Shown: positions 49,401 through 61,495 of the stretch, piece after piece
Numbering within the stretch: position 1 is the stretch's first letter
Layout: each line of letters begins with the position of its first letter
Origin: Cytospora piceicola
Taxonomy: Eukaryota; Ascomycota; Sordariomycetes; Diaporthales; Cytosporaceae
Assembly (NCBI GenBank): GCA_023375675.1
Contig: JALQBC010000046.1
Coordinates: forward strand, 1 to 64,000
Direction of reading: 5' to 3'
Length of the DNA: 64,000 bases
Position numbers and translations under genes: made by a program
The notes under the pieces: generated by a model
The model's input: the letters and a program-made list of their open reading frames with translations, nothing else
Database searches by the model: none
Told to the model about the DNA's origin: nothing

Positions 49401-49805
49401 AAATACGTCTGTGTTAATACTAAGTAACGAATAATAATAAAGAAAACTTATTTACCGACCGATTATTAACTTAAACTTCTTTTTTTATACTATTTATTAC
49501 TTTTCTTTATTTTATTCTTTTTATTAAAACGTATTTTTAAAACATTATATTATTAGCTTAACTATTATACAAAGTATTTTACTTAAAAACTTACTTTAAA
49601 GTTACCGTTTACTTACTATTTTATATAATTTAAAACTATTATATCGAACTCGCTTTATATTTACCGTTAAGTACATATACTAAACTAAAAAACCTATATA
49701 AAATATTAATAGCTAAATATTTTATAAATATTTTAAAATATTAGAGTTTTACTTAATATTATACTTTACCCTTTATAACCCCGGTTATTTATACCTATAA
49801 AAGAG

Positions 49806-51490
49806 CTATATAAAAGAATATTCGATAAAGGTTTATAAGGCCTTACGTCGGGATATATTAGACTTCGACGGATATAAATAAGGACTTTACTTATATAAAG
49901 AAGAATCGGCGGTATTTATTAAGACGTCTGTTATTAATACCCGATTTAATACTTACTTATATTATTATATAGCCGAGCGGATATATTTTCGATAAGAAAT
50001 AATCGATAAAGGATATACTAACCTTACCGACCGAAAGGTAAAGTTTAATATATACGTACTACCTTTAAAGCTTTTAACGTACCCGATTAGCTATAAAGTT
50101 ACCTGTTATAAGGCTTAATAATATTTTAGTTAATATTTTATCCCTATATAAATTAACCGCAATAATATATTATACCGCAGATAAAAGCTTTATCTTAATA
50201 TATAGAACAGCTGTATAAGCTAGGCGATAGATCTGCTTACAGACAAATATAAAGAAACTAACCTAGTATATTTATTAGATTCTTTTATAATATCGGCCTA
50301 AAAAGGTTTAAACTTATTCGCTTACGGTTCCCTTACGCTTTTATCTACTTTATCTTATAAATATAATAAATATATCCGTTATAATAAAAAAAGCTAATTT
50401 ACTTAAAATATAAGTAACTTTACTATTAATAAAACAAACTTAATTATAATATAATATACTACTATAAGCTTATAGTTTTTAAATATTAAGCTTATAAATA
50501 CCGGTTACGCTATTATAAAAAAATAGTAAAAAACTAAGAAAAAATACTATAACTTTATATCCGATATTATTACCTACGTCGAGGTTATTATAAACGTTTT
50601 TAAAAAGCTTAAGGTATAGCTAACTCCCGGACGCTTATTATAAAACCTATAGTTATTAAGCCGAAAAGGTTTATTTACCGCTTTTATTTTCGTAAAAGAC
50701 GATATTAAAAAAAAACTAATATACGGCCTCCGGTTTAATCTCGTTAAAAGCTCTTCTATAGGTAGAAAGCGTTACGTTACTAATAACAGTTCGCTTATTA
50801 TAGTTTATAAATCGGATAAGTTTAAAGTAGATTTGCTTTTTATAAAATACGAACGTTCGATATACTTCGTTACTATTATCGACGATATATATAAAAACGA
50901 TAAACTTAGTATATCCGCTTAGTTTAATATTACTACGTCTATTATATATATTATCGAAGCGGGTTATAAGCTTAAGACTAACGCTTACGTTTAAATAAAC
51001 AGCTAAAAGCTTTATATTATTTTACTACTTAACGTAATTAATACTAATATTATAATACTATACGGTATTACTATATAAGTAGTAAACTTTATCTGCTATA
51101 TTTAAAAACTCGATAAAGAGTTATATATATAATACTTTAACGTTACCTTTATACTTAAGTACTTCTTCTATTATCAAATAAACTTCGGTTTTATTAAAAC
51201 TAAGTTTTAAAAAGGCAGCAATATTAATTAAGTAAGTATTTACTATAAATAAAAACGTCTTTATACAGGTAACCTTAGTTATACGTCTACCGAAACGTTT
51301 AAGTATTACCTATACGGTATAAATTTATACTTCGAGGCCTATAGTATAATTAAAGCTATAGCTTTAACGTTTAATAAGGTTATAATGCTAATTAAGAACG
51401 TTTTTAATAAAAACGTAAAGGTATTATTCGGTCTGCTGTTTTTTTTAGCTAAAAAAGAGTTAAAACTTCGCTAAGTTCTTTAAGAATATG
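49806..51490 (+). pseudogene. extra coding-like region downstream of pol in the middle element
   Basis: About 550 codons in one plus frame resemble protein once TAA/TAG are read as former CAA/CAG. Examples are RRDILDFDGYKQGLYLYKEE, LTPGRLL.NL.LLSRKGLF, FVKDDIKKKLIYGLRFNLVK, KFKVDLLFIKYERSIYF and FKYYLYGINLYFEAYSIIKA. It begins about 400 bp after the pol end and stops 550 bp before the 3' LTR. I recognise no family. It is not a normal gypsy domain and may be an envelope-position or captured gene. Confidence 0.45.
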
Positions 51491-52035
51491 TTTTATTTAG
51501 TTATCGTTTAGTCGTTATTTTATAGTTATTCTTATATTCGTTATTTTACGTTCGTAGGTTTATAAGCTTTTTCGTAGTATCGACTATACGTATAAGTAAA
51601 CCGACGTTATATAGCAGGTACTTAAAAATAAAAACGGTCGTTACTTTCTTTTTTCTATTCGTTTAGCGGTATTAATAATATATATAAGTCTACTAATACT
51701 GTAAGGCAGGTACTTAAAGATAAAAACTGCTTTTACCTTTTTTTTTTACGGTTAACTATACTCTTTTCCTAATTATACCTTATATTTCTATAAGCTTTTA
51801 TTTCTTTTACTATATATACTATTATAGTTTACCCGGGCTTCTATCGGTCTTTTCGTCGTATTATAATTTAAATACTATCGTTACTTAAATATAATACCTT
51901 TTTCGTAAATTAGTAACGGTTCTTCTCTTTATCTTATAAATATAACTACTTTTATACTATAAACTTACTATTAATCTAATTACGACTATAATACCTATAT
52001 CTTCGTAAACGAAGATTTTTTCTTTCGAAGGTAAT

Positions 52036-52273
52036 TATTATATACCTACCGGTAGGTTTATAGTAAACCTACCTATAAACGTACTTACGAATTTACTATA
52101 TATTTACCGGTAATTCAGACGGTTAAACGTACGGTAATTATATAGTAAACTTAAGGTGAGTTTATAGTAGGTTCGTAAGTCTATATATAGTTTATAAGAG
52201 TACTTAGTTATATAGAGAGAGAAAGAGAGAATCTATCTTTATTATATACTACTATACCGTACCGTTACTATTA
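52036..52273 (+). repeat. middle gypsy 3' LTR (238 bp)
   Basis: Begins TATTATATACC, that is TG changed to TA relative to the 5' copy. Confidence 0.9.
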
Positions 52274-52278
52274 TCGAC
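52274..52278. repeat. target-site duplication TCGAC, right copy (middle gypsy)
   Basis: Matches 29492-29496. Confidence 0.88.
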
Positions 52279-55200
52279 GTAAAACCTTAAAAGTTTAACT
52301 AATAAATACCCGATATAAGTCTTTATCGGTAATAAGGATATACCTCGGCGATTTAATAAGCTTAAAACAGTATTAAAATAATAAATATAGTTATCGAATA
52401 TATTAGAAAAGATAATAATATTATTAATAAAAGCGCGGATAAAATCCCGATAAGGGTATAAAAGACAATCTATAAATCGCTACGTATACGTAAGCGAATT
52501 ACGAAATCCTATTAAAGCTATACGTAATCGCTTTAGCTTACGGTAACTAACTATAGTAAAATAATTACGGTATATTAGATATATCGGAAACTAAAAGAAA
52601 AAGGCTATAGCGTCGATTACTATAATATACTTCTTATCTTATAGTAAGTTTATAATATCCGTCTATAAAGGTAAAGGATAGTTATTAAGTATAGCTTACT
52701 TATTAAATAGTTATAAGTTAATTACTATATAACTTTTCTCTTAGTTATATACTTTCTTTTAAACGATAAATATTAAAATAAAGAAAAGGCAGAGATTATC
52801 TATAAAATTAAGTCGATTATTTTCTTATAGCCTATTATATACCTAGTTAATAAACTTCTTATCCCGACAGGCTACCGGATACCGAAGTCGATTAAGCTTA
52901 GTCTTTTATTAATTATTAAAGAAAGGTACTTTTATTATTTAGTCCTTCGGTATATCTAATAGTCTTTTATACTTTTATATAGTAAGATACTTTTTAATAA
53001 TCCGCTAAAGTACGGTAGCCTTTTACAGGTTAATAAAGTATATATAGATATCGTTTTTTTTTATAATTATTAGGAAATTACTAGATAAGGTAATACCTAT
53101 AGATTCTTATAACGTAAGTAATATATAAGTGTCGGAATCTATAATATTAATTACCTCCGGATTAATATTATTTAAATTAATATTTATTATAAGCTTAAAG
53201 CCTTATATAGTATAATATATTATATTTAAATATAAGATATCTTTTACTTCGTTAATATATAGTAGCTTAGTATTAATATCTATCCTTTTAACTATTACGA
53301 TAATATAAGCTGTTAAGTCGAATTTACTATTTATAAGGATATTATTCTCTAGTAATTTATTTATAAGTTAAAAGGAAATAGTATATTCGGCTGTTATTAG
53401 TAATATAAAAGGTATAGCTATTAGTAAAATAGCGTTTATAGCTGTAGCTATTATAAAAGCTTTTATAGCTTTAGAAAATATACTTACGAAATATACTATA
53501 TTATTATACTTGTATATAGTTCTTAATCGCTTCTTTTTACTAATCTTTACCGAATTCTTAGTAGTATTATAAACTAATATAAGGTATAGGCTGTCTGTAT
53601 TAATAAAAGCGTTTAACGTTAATAAGTAAGTTAATATAAATATAAATAATCGGCTTTTAAGTAGATTTATAAACTTTACTATTAGTTACGTAGTTTTACT
53701 TAACTATAGATTATATATTATCGAGATAATAACTTTATAAACTACTAGCTAGATTACCTGCTTTTATATATAAAACGTTACCTTAAAATTATAAATATCC
53801 GGGTATATAATTAAATTATCCTAATAGTTAATTTAAGCCTTTCGTATATATAACTATTCGTTATTAAGTAAAATATTAGCTAATAAATTATTTACTACTT
53901 ATACCGAAGCTTATTATTTAAATAATACTATAAAGCTATTACTCTTACAGCTATAAGTAAAGAAAGTCTACTCGGCGAACTCTGTAAAATATAACACGCG
54001 TCCTTTTACGCCTTAGATAAATCTAAACGTAAACTATAGTATAATAATAACGTTAAAGAAATTTCGTAACTATATACGATTTACTAAATTATACTTTATT
54101 TTTATATTAACGTATAAGGTTAAGTCCGGACTATTAGCTTAGCTATATATAACTATTTAAAAATAAATATAATTATTTATAGTTAAAACGTTTAAAAACG
54201 ACTTAGTTAATCCTTTTTTTATAATATCTTACTTTTTATAACAAATCTAAGTATTAATAATATTATAAATATCTAATACTTTACGTAAACGCTTTTATAT
54301 CTTTATATTTACGTTTATATCGTTAAAAGCTTATAAGTATATATTTATATATTTATAAAACTAACTTCGGCTATCGAAGATAACCTTATAACCGAAGTAA
54401 ATATAACGAGCTAAGTAGTTAATATCTTCGGCTTTAATAAAGCCTATAAATAATAATCCGGAGTTAGAATTATATACTTCGGATAAACTTAACGAATCGA
54501 CTTAATAAACTTCTTTAGCAGATTTATTTAAAGAGACAGGCTATATATCGTTTTTTATATCCGAATAAACGTAATAAGCTTATTTATCCCGCTTACGATT
54601 ATTACGATAATCTTTATTAAGATTAAGCGGTCGATTCTATTCTTTTTTCGGCCCTTTTTTACGTTTATCTGCCTTTTTATCTATATACTCCTTTCTCTTA
54701 TCTTTATATTTATCTCGCTTATTATACGGTTTCGAAGTCGAGTAATCTCGGCGGTCGTTATATCGAAATAAGTAACGGTTATTACGTTAAGAAGAGTTAT
54801 AAGAAGAACAACCTTTATAAAAGTAATCGGTTTATTTATAACTACGCTTTCGATTATAGTCGCGGTCGCGGTTATAATCGTAATCGCGATCTTTTAAGTT
54901 ATACTTAAAATACTCGAAAAAGCGTAATAACTTTATTAATCGATAATACTAAAGGTATCGTTTATTAGCTATATTAACTAAAATACTCTTAGCTTCTTTA
55001 ACCTCTTTTATATATTGTTTAAAGGTATCGATCTTTCGAAAGGAATAAAGGTAATATTAAATCTTTTTATCTATCTTATTTTAAATATCGTTTAAAACGC
55101 CTTTCTAATTAACGTTATCGCGCCTTAATATACTTATAACGTAGGTATAATATAGGTTTTTCTAGATAAACTTATATAAAGTAAACTCGTTTTTAGTAAT

Positions 55201-56940
55201 ATCTTAAAGGTTTAAAAATACCTTATAAAACTTACGTATCGCTTAGGTTAGTTTTATAGAAAAACGATTAATTAAACTCTTTACTACCGTGTTATAGCTT
55301 TTAATATATAGCTTACGTCGAGCTTCTGCTTTTAGTTTATTAGTCTATTAATAAATAGCTACGCTTTAAAGTAAGGTTAAGAATATTTATATAATTTTTT
55401 ACTTAACTTCGGTTTATATATTAAGGTTATTTTTAAAGGATTTTAAGCGATCGAGGAATACTTATATATCCGTATAAATTAAGTCTTTATTAACTATAAC
55501 GAGGCTAATATTATTTAAGTCTTTATACTTAAGATTAAAAATACCGACTTCTTTATACTTTATATATAATCCGTTTTTAACGTTAAAAGTCGACTATAAG
55601 GTTCTTTCTCGAAAATTATAAGGTTTTATAAGGTTATAGGCCTTATCGGGTAGTTCCCGAGGTATTTATAACAGATTATTTAGTCGATAAAGATTTAGTT
55701 TATTATTATTATCGGGATTATTTAGATCGGGTAGATCTTTAACTTTTATAATAAAGTATTATCGTTTTACTACCGAGTTAATATTTTAAAATATATTTTA
55801 TAACTTAAATCGAAGGTCGGATAAGCTATTTTAAACGTTTAAGTCGAGCTAAAAATAATTAAGTAATATCTTTATTTACTAATCGATACCGTCGATATAA
55901 TAAATTTAAGAACTTATTAAATCCCTTTACTATATTAAGATCTTATTCTGCTTTAATATAAGGTTATTTTATCGACTTTATCTTTTATTTAACTTCTTTA
56001 GTTTAATAAAGCTTTTTCGGCTAACGTTATAAGCCTTTTTTATAATCGTTTTAATATTATCGATATATTTATAAAAGGTAAGGTTATCGGAATACCGAGT
56101 AGGTTATACTAGTTTCTGTAAAAGCTACGGTTTAACGTTTATTGTAGTAAAGTGTTGAAAAAGAGACTGTTTTAATAAAAAAGGTAATCTATAAAATTCT
56201 TTAAGCTAAACGGTATACTTCTTAATAGTTTTTTTATCTAAAGCCTTATTATTATAGTCTTACTTATTATTCGACTAATTAAGATTAACTAACTAACTAA
56301 AATCGTTTCTTAACTTACTACCGAATAGTTTAGCCGATTACTAACGACTTATTAGCTACGAGATAAAGAACTTATACTAAACGGAAAGCGATTAAGCTAT
56401 TTTTATAGTAAAAGGGTCTATAATCGGTTAGTTACCTTATTTATCGTTTTAGCTAGATTATCGTATCTTACGCAGACTTATAAATATATTAACTATCTTA
56501 TATTAAGTAAGCCTAAATAAACCTCGAAAGAACGCGTAGGCTAATAACTAATAAAAAGGTTAATATCTTATAATAAGAAGGGATATAACTAAGCTTTCTA
56601 AAGGGGCGTACTATAGTTAAGGCTTTTTATAGCTTTAGCGACGTCGTTTCTTTCTTTTAAAAGAGTGTTTAGTTATAACGTCTTAGATTAAAAGGGGTAA
56701 ATTAAGTTAGCTGTTAAGGCTTTATTAATTATTTTATTAATACTTAGCTAAAGGAGCGCTAAAGGCATATTTTATCGTTAAGAAAGGTTAAACATATTTA
56801 ACAGACTTCCTTAAAGGGCGTGTCGCGTTAAACGTTTAAACTTTTAAGTACTAAACTTCTTTAAGGGGCGTGGATAATACTCGATTAATTAATTAATTAA
56901 TTAATTATCGATTATTTCGATAATCTTAAGACCTCTTTAT
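52279..56940 (-). pseudogene. outer gypsy: gag and RT part of pol
   Basis: RT on the minus strand from about 53200 to 52280 with IDAIAFFFQFP, GFRNSLTYT and FINNIIIFS (both catalytic Asp read as Asn, the change RIP gives on that strand). Gag and protease are expected at higher coordinates. The frame ends abruptly at the TCGAC site where the middle element entered. Confidence 0.8.
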
Positions 56941-56947
56941 AATATAA

Positions 56948-56962
56948 AAGTTATAGCTACTA
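56948..56962 (-). other. outer gypsy primer-binding site
   Basis: The minus strand reads TAGTAGCTATAACTT 2 nt after the 5' LTR; the same site as in the middle element (29737-29751). Confidence 0.7.
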
Positions 56963-56964
56963 CT

Positions 56965-57114
56965 TATAGTAGCTATCTAGGTACGAGTAGTAGTGTGTAT
57001 ATTAGTCTAGTTCTTTCTATTACTACGTAAGGGCTTAAACGCCCGATAGATATTCTTACAGAAAAGTAGGGCCGAGGAGCCTACTTAAACGGTGGCCCCC
57101 TATTGGCTACCATA
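56965..57114 (-). repeat. outer gypsy 5' LTR (150 bp)
   Basis: Its right end (GGTGGCCCCCTATTGGCTACC) is hardly mutated, marking the RIP edge. Confidence 0.9.
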
Positions 57115-57119
57115 ATCGT
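57115..57119. repeat. target-site duplication ATCGT, right copy (outer gypsy)
   Basis: Matches 26542-26546. Confidence 0.85.
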
Positions 57120-58360
57120 TTACCTAACGTAAGTATATTTAGGAGACGTCGACTGGAACGGTAATCCTATCCCCAAGAACCACTAATGTTGAGGCCCTGT
57201 AATGAAGACGAGGAAGACGAAGAAGTAAACGTATATGTCGAAATAATACCGGGGTACGGCTGGATCACCGGTATGGCATATACAGTTCACTGCATATCCA
57301 TGTACTACGCCCTGCCCTACGCAAGACAGGGACAGCTGGTCTTTTTATCTGCCTTGTGAACCTAAAGACGACGTCCGGTCGACATGAGGAGTAATAAATC
57401 GATCTTGGGAGATCGAGACCCTTAGCTACGAAATCAGGCAGGAACCGGTGGGATAGTACTGGGATTCGTATTCTAGGATGCTATCGGTGTAAGAGAAAGC
57501 GGGCATCTAGGAACTCGTTTCTTTTTCAGGTTGGAGACCACCTTACACGTGCGTGGTGTCGTTTGTATTGTGGAAGTTTACTTGGAACGGCAGTATGTAT
57601 GAATAGTGAACTCGGCATCTCTATCCGAGTCTGCCCTATCACTCAGGTTTACAAGATCATCCAGATACACATCATCTGCTATCAAGTATGCTATTCAATG
57701 TACTATCTATTATTTACGAGAGATAGCTATACAGCGCCGCTGCCTCCTTGGAGAACTAAGACCACCTTCCAGATACTTTACTCTATGCTTAGTGGTTAAC
57801 CTTTCGACACCACTATTATAACACCGAGAATAATAACGTGACGACTAAAGCATGGTCTCTATCTAGGATAGATCGTCTAGCCCAACGGGGATGTAAATAA
57901 TCATAGTAGTAACTTTTATAGAGAATCTGCTACACCCCTCCCCCCAGTTATCCCGAACCCTGAGCAGAGCTAAAGGCGTGTGAAATGTCTAAGTGACCAC
58001 TATAGAACTACCTAGGTAACGAGGAATAACATCGTTGTTGCTAAAACCCAATTAATGAAACTAATACTTTTTAAGTCCTAAGAGACAACCACAGCAGTCG
58101 GTGAAACCAACAGCTGTTTGTCACGGTCAGCGTCAAGGGTTAGGAGAAGACAGGCGAAACGAAGGACATGGCGGCCGGAACCGGAAAATTCTGCAGTCCG
58201 AGCTCCTAAAGTTCAGGTCCCCCTGCTTGCATCATGCCCGTTACAAGCGCGGTCCGAAGCCTTGCGACGCGGCAAGCTTGCAACACTCCCACTCCCACTC
58301 CCCAAACCCGTCCGTTGTTGTTGACTACCTGACCGACGACAACCCTACCCAACCCACACC
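57120..58360. other. right flank of the nest and SMD3 upstream region
   Basis: Composition returns to normal within about 100 bp of the LTR. No gene recognised. A TACCTAGGTA palindrome lies at 58009-58018. The last 100 bp (CAACACTCCCACTCCCACTCCCC and CCAACCCACACC) look like an SMD3 leader. Confidence 0.55.
58009..58018. repeat. TACCTAGGTA palindrome, copy 3
   Basis: Perfect match to 13505-13514 and 22829-22838. Confidence 0.7.
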
Positions 58361-58923
58361 ATGACTTCGACGATCGGCATCCCCATCAAGCTCCTCAACG
58401 AGGGCCAGGGCCACATCGTGACCGTGGAGGTCGACTCCGGCACCACCTACCGCGGCAAGCTGATTGAAGGTGCGTGCCTGCCTGCCTGCCTGCCCTGTCC
58501 ACTACTACACCACACCACCCCACACGACACTTTCCTGCCCAGCCACCCCCCCTCCTCCTCCGTCGTCGCACATTGGCTAACCACTAGCTGTGTCTGTACA
58601 GCCGAGGACAACATGAACGTCCAGCTGAAAGACATCACCGTGACGGCGCGCGACGGCCGCGTGAGCCATCTAGAGCAGGTGTATATCCGCGGAAGCCACG
58701 TGCGGTTCTTCATTGTCCCGGACATGCTGCGGTAAGTCTCGGTCCTGGCCCCCCACACGGCTCGGTATGGTGTCGATGGGTTGGAGCGGAAGAGTGCTGA
58801 CCGGGAGGAAACAGGAACGCGCCCATGTTCAAGAGCCGAAACGCCCGCGGTCGTGGTGTCGGACTGGCGAGAGGTCGTGCGACCGTCAGCAGGGCCAGGG
58901 CGAGTGGCCGCGGAGGAAGATAA
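58361..58923 (+). CDS. SMD3: small nuclear ribonucleoprotein Sm D3
   Basis: Three exons: 58361-58469, 58602-58731 and 58815-58923. Introns are 132 bp (GTGCGT..TACAG) and 83 bp (GTAAGT..ACAG). The 115-residue product has the Sm1 motif ([28 protein letters not shown]) and the Sm2 motif ([18 protein letters not shown]), then an RG-rich tail (RNARGRG, LARGRA, ASGRGGR) of the kind that is arginine-methylated. SmD3 pairs with SmB in the heptameric ring on U1, U2, U4 and U5 snRNAs, needed for pre-mRNA splicing in the nucleus. Length and motifs are typical and there is no damage. It is the first intact housekeeping gene right of the repeat block. Confidence 0.96.
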
Positions 58924-59443
58924 GAGGGGGGTTTGATTGGCGGAGAGCGAAAAAGAGGACAATAAGAAACCGAGAACATGGCGGAAGAGCTGCGGCGCAA
59001 CGGTCGAGTGGCGGGCGATGGCCATATCGATCGCGTGCATGACACAAGAGGAAGCGCTTGATGCATATGGAGCCAAAGGAAAAGTCGTCGCCTATCGGAC
59101 AGGATGGCCGTTTGTGCCGATGTGAGGTTATGCAGGAAAGGAGGGAGCCTTGCTGGAAAGATATTGGGCGCATTTCTATGGCGTTGAGGGGACCCCAGAT
59201 CTTTGTTTCATTGGGAAATGGGGCGACGGGCGCCCACAGGCGAGAAGACAACACCGCGGATGAAGAGCTTTGTCGGAAACTCAAGTCCGTACGTATGGCC
59301 ACATCCAGAATACCAGTCAGTGCTGACACACGAGTTCATCACAAAAAGACGAGCGACGCGATGCAAACATACGTTTCTCATAATACATGCTTCGTCTTAC
59401 AAGAAGATTTTACACTTGTGACAGCCCCAGTTCACCAGAGACC
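58924..59443. other. convergent 3' region between SMD3 and the Mmc1-like gene
   Basis: No gene seen; presumably both 3' UTRs and terminators. Confidence 0.6.
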
Positions 59444-61268
59444 TCACTTCAGCTTCTCCAATGCCTCCTCCGCCTTCTGCACGAGCGCCCTCGCCCTCGT
59501 CAGCTCCTCGAGCTGCGCCTCATCCACGCCCTGGCTACCACTCCTGGTCTCCTTGGCCACGGCCTTGTCGAGCGCCTCGCCAACACTAATCTCCACCGCC
59601 CTGACAGCCTTACGCCCTTCCTCCCTCACCTCGCTCTGCCAGTACTCCCTCGCGGTCTCCCACTTCTTCTGAAGGCGTCGCAGGCTCCACACAATGCCAA
59701 ATGCCGCCACAGCGCCGGACTCAGAGATGCCGAAGGACGACAGGTACATGAGTGCTCCCAGCGCGCTAGTGAGGGTCGAGAAGCTGGTGGACTGGAAGAC
59801 AAGACGCTGCGCGAGCGCCTGGAGCGCGGGGACCGTCTCGGTCTGGAGGTAGTTGCGCGTGAATGTGATGTGTGTCGGCCACTTGGTCCCCAATGCCTTG
59901 GCGCCCTCCGGCATCGATAGCACAGGTGCAGGTTTTGCAGCCTTCGAGTGCGGCCCAAGGGCAGCCGATAGTGTAGGCATGGCGTAGGGTCCCTTTTCGC
60001 CGGCGTCTGGGCCGAACAGGCCCGAGCCTTCGATCTTGCCAGCCAGGTAGACAACGTTCCGCTCTGCCCCGGGCAGGAACCGCTGGGAGAGCATCTCGGA
60101 TGACAGGACGCCGACGTCGTCGACCCGCCAGAAGAGCTTCCACCAGTTCAGCTTCCGCCACCGCCTGCTAGTGAAGGCCCTGTCCATTTCTTCCTGCAGC
60201 TCGGCGTGGGCCTTCTCGGCCCATTCTGCCAGCGATGGGTGCATGGAGACGACGTCCTTGGAGACGACCTCAGATGATATGGTAGATGACAGCCTACGAG
60301 CCTCCTCCTCTTGTATGGCAGCAAGTGTGTTTCTCAGGAGGGAGGCGGTCAGGTTTCGGACAGCGGCCTTGGTCACGCCGTCGTCTGTCGATGTGGCCCC
60401 CGACTTCAGCCAGGCGACAATGGCCGGCACGTTGCTCTTGAACCATGCCCTTTCGTACTCGAAACCCTTATCAACGCTCTGGCGGAAAGCATCCAGACCC
60501 TGACCTGCCGCCTTGACATCGATCGTAGTAAACGGAGTGGCTTCTCCGTCCTGAGGGGTGAACCCGGGCAGGTCCACCGCAGCAGCTATCGCGTCCCCGT
60601 GGGGCGACAGCGGCAGGTTCACCAGCGACGCAGCCCCCACGAGCCCGTCCGTGACCAACAGCGCCTTGTGGACCGGCGTCGTGACAGGCGTGTACCTCCC
60701 CGTGTCCGAGACGGGTATGTCGACGGTCGGGACCAGCGCGGCCTCCTCGAAGCCCCGGGACGGCGCCCCGGCCGCGGGGCCGGCGAGAGGGCTGCCCTCG
60801 GCGAGCAGTATCTCGAGCCGGTGGCCGTTGAGCCCCGGCGAGGACACGTTCATCTCCCTCAGCAGGCCGCCGCCGCGCGCGAGCGCCACCGGCGCGCCCG
60901 CCTCCCCCTCGGCGCCGACGACCCGCACGACCAGCGGCCGCCGCGCGTCGTGCGCCGCCAGCTCCCTCTCCCACTGCTGCCCCGGCGACAGCGGGTCCGC
61001 CAGCAGCAGCCGCACGACCTCCTTGGCGGTGCGCGCCGCCGCATCCGCCGCCGCCGAGGAGGAGGAAGAGGAAGAGGAAGAGCCCCCGGCCATGCCCAGG
61101 ACGGCCAGCCGGATGGTCTCGCGGCCGGGCTCCTGGCGCAGCGAGGCGAGGGCCAGCTGGAGGCGCGACAGGTTCACGTAGTTGGCGGCATGCTTCTGCA
61201 GCTCCTGCAGGGCGGCCTGGAGCTCCTCGCGGGGGGTGGGCGGGGGCGGGGCTGGCGTCGGCGTCGCT

Positions 61269-61303
<35 letters not shown>

Positions 61304-61495
61304 GGACTGGCTCCGGCGCGTCGCGAGGGATTTGCGCCTCGTCCTCCGGGGTGTTGTCTGTGGAGGGGTGGGCCGGGGCGAGAGGGAGCAGAAGAGGCAG
61401 ACGCTTGGTGTTGGGGTCGGAGTCGGGGTCACGATTGATCTCTTGAGAGGGTGACTGCGTCCTGCGACGGATCGCAGACCTAGTCGGGGTGGCAT
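59444..61495 (-). CDS. Mmc1-like mitochondrial protein
   Basis: A single exon of 683 codons. The N-terminus is Arg/Ser-rich without acids (MPPRLGLRSVAGRSHPLKR), as in a mitochondrial presequence. A low-complexity Pro/Ala zone follows, including poly-Ala from a GCN repeat. The central part has VNLSRLQLALASLRQE, poly-Ser, and a region with weak GTPase-like order (LLVTDGLVGAASLVNLP, VDLPGFTPQDGE). The C-terminal part carries WWKLFWRVDDVG, ITFTRNYLQTETVPALQAL, a hydrophobic hairpin (TSALGALMYLSSFG..AAFGIVWSLRRLQ) and a closing coiled coil. This fits fungal Mmc1 (dynamin-superfamily relatives at the inner mitochondrial membrane). The assignment is by overall pattern and is moderate. Confidence 0.65.

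Larger units (their letters stand above)
29497..52273 (+). mobile_element. middle Ty3/gypsy element, inserted in the outer, split by the inner
   Basis: 238-bp LTRs (29497-29734 and 52036-52273) start TGTTATATACC and end CCGTTACTATTA, with TCGAC duplications. Its own length is about 10.6 kb. The plus strand carries RT at about 46550-47000 (catalytic FIDNIIVFS near 46663) and integrase at about 48050-48850 (ITIDFITALPN, NRDFKFLLDF, TDG.SKGKN). Integrase C-terminal and tail follow to about 49330, then an extra coding-like region to about 51490. Gag should lie at about 43000-44700. The primer site is 29737-29751. It is the most heavily RIPped of the three, with CA/TG almost absent. Confidence 0.9.
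26547..57114 (-). mobile_element. outer Ty3/gypsy element, split by two later insertions
   Basis: 150-bp LTRs at 26547-26696 and 56965-57114 start TGTAGTAGC and end CTACCATA, flanked by ATCGT. Without the middle element its own length is about 7.8 kb. The minus strand carries RT around 52300-53200 (VPFF/PLPLQTD-type, ID.IAFFFQF, catalytic FINNIIIFS) and, on the other side of the insertion, an integrase end at 27200-27500 (RKEFEVNNKV, KPFIIIKKVS, LAYKL). The middle element entered near the RT/RNase H junction (LLRFYVD). The 5' LTR is the right one; the primer site is 56948-56962. It is RIPped throughout except at its outer edges. Confidence 0.9.

Noticed and set aside
60311..61438. 375-codon + strand frame
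   Set aside because: Antisense shadow of the GC-rich Mmc1-like gene; Arg/Cys-rich low complexity.
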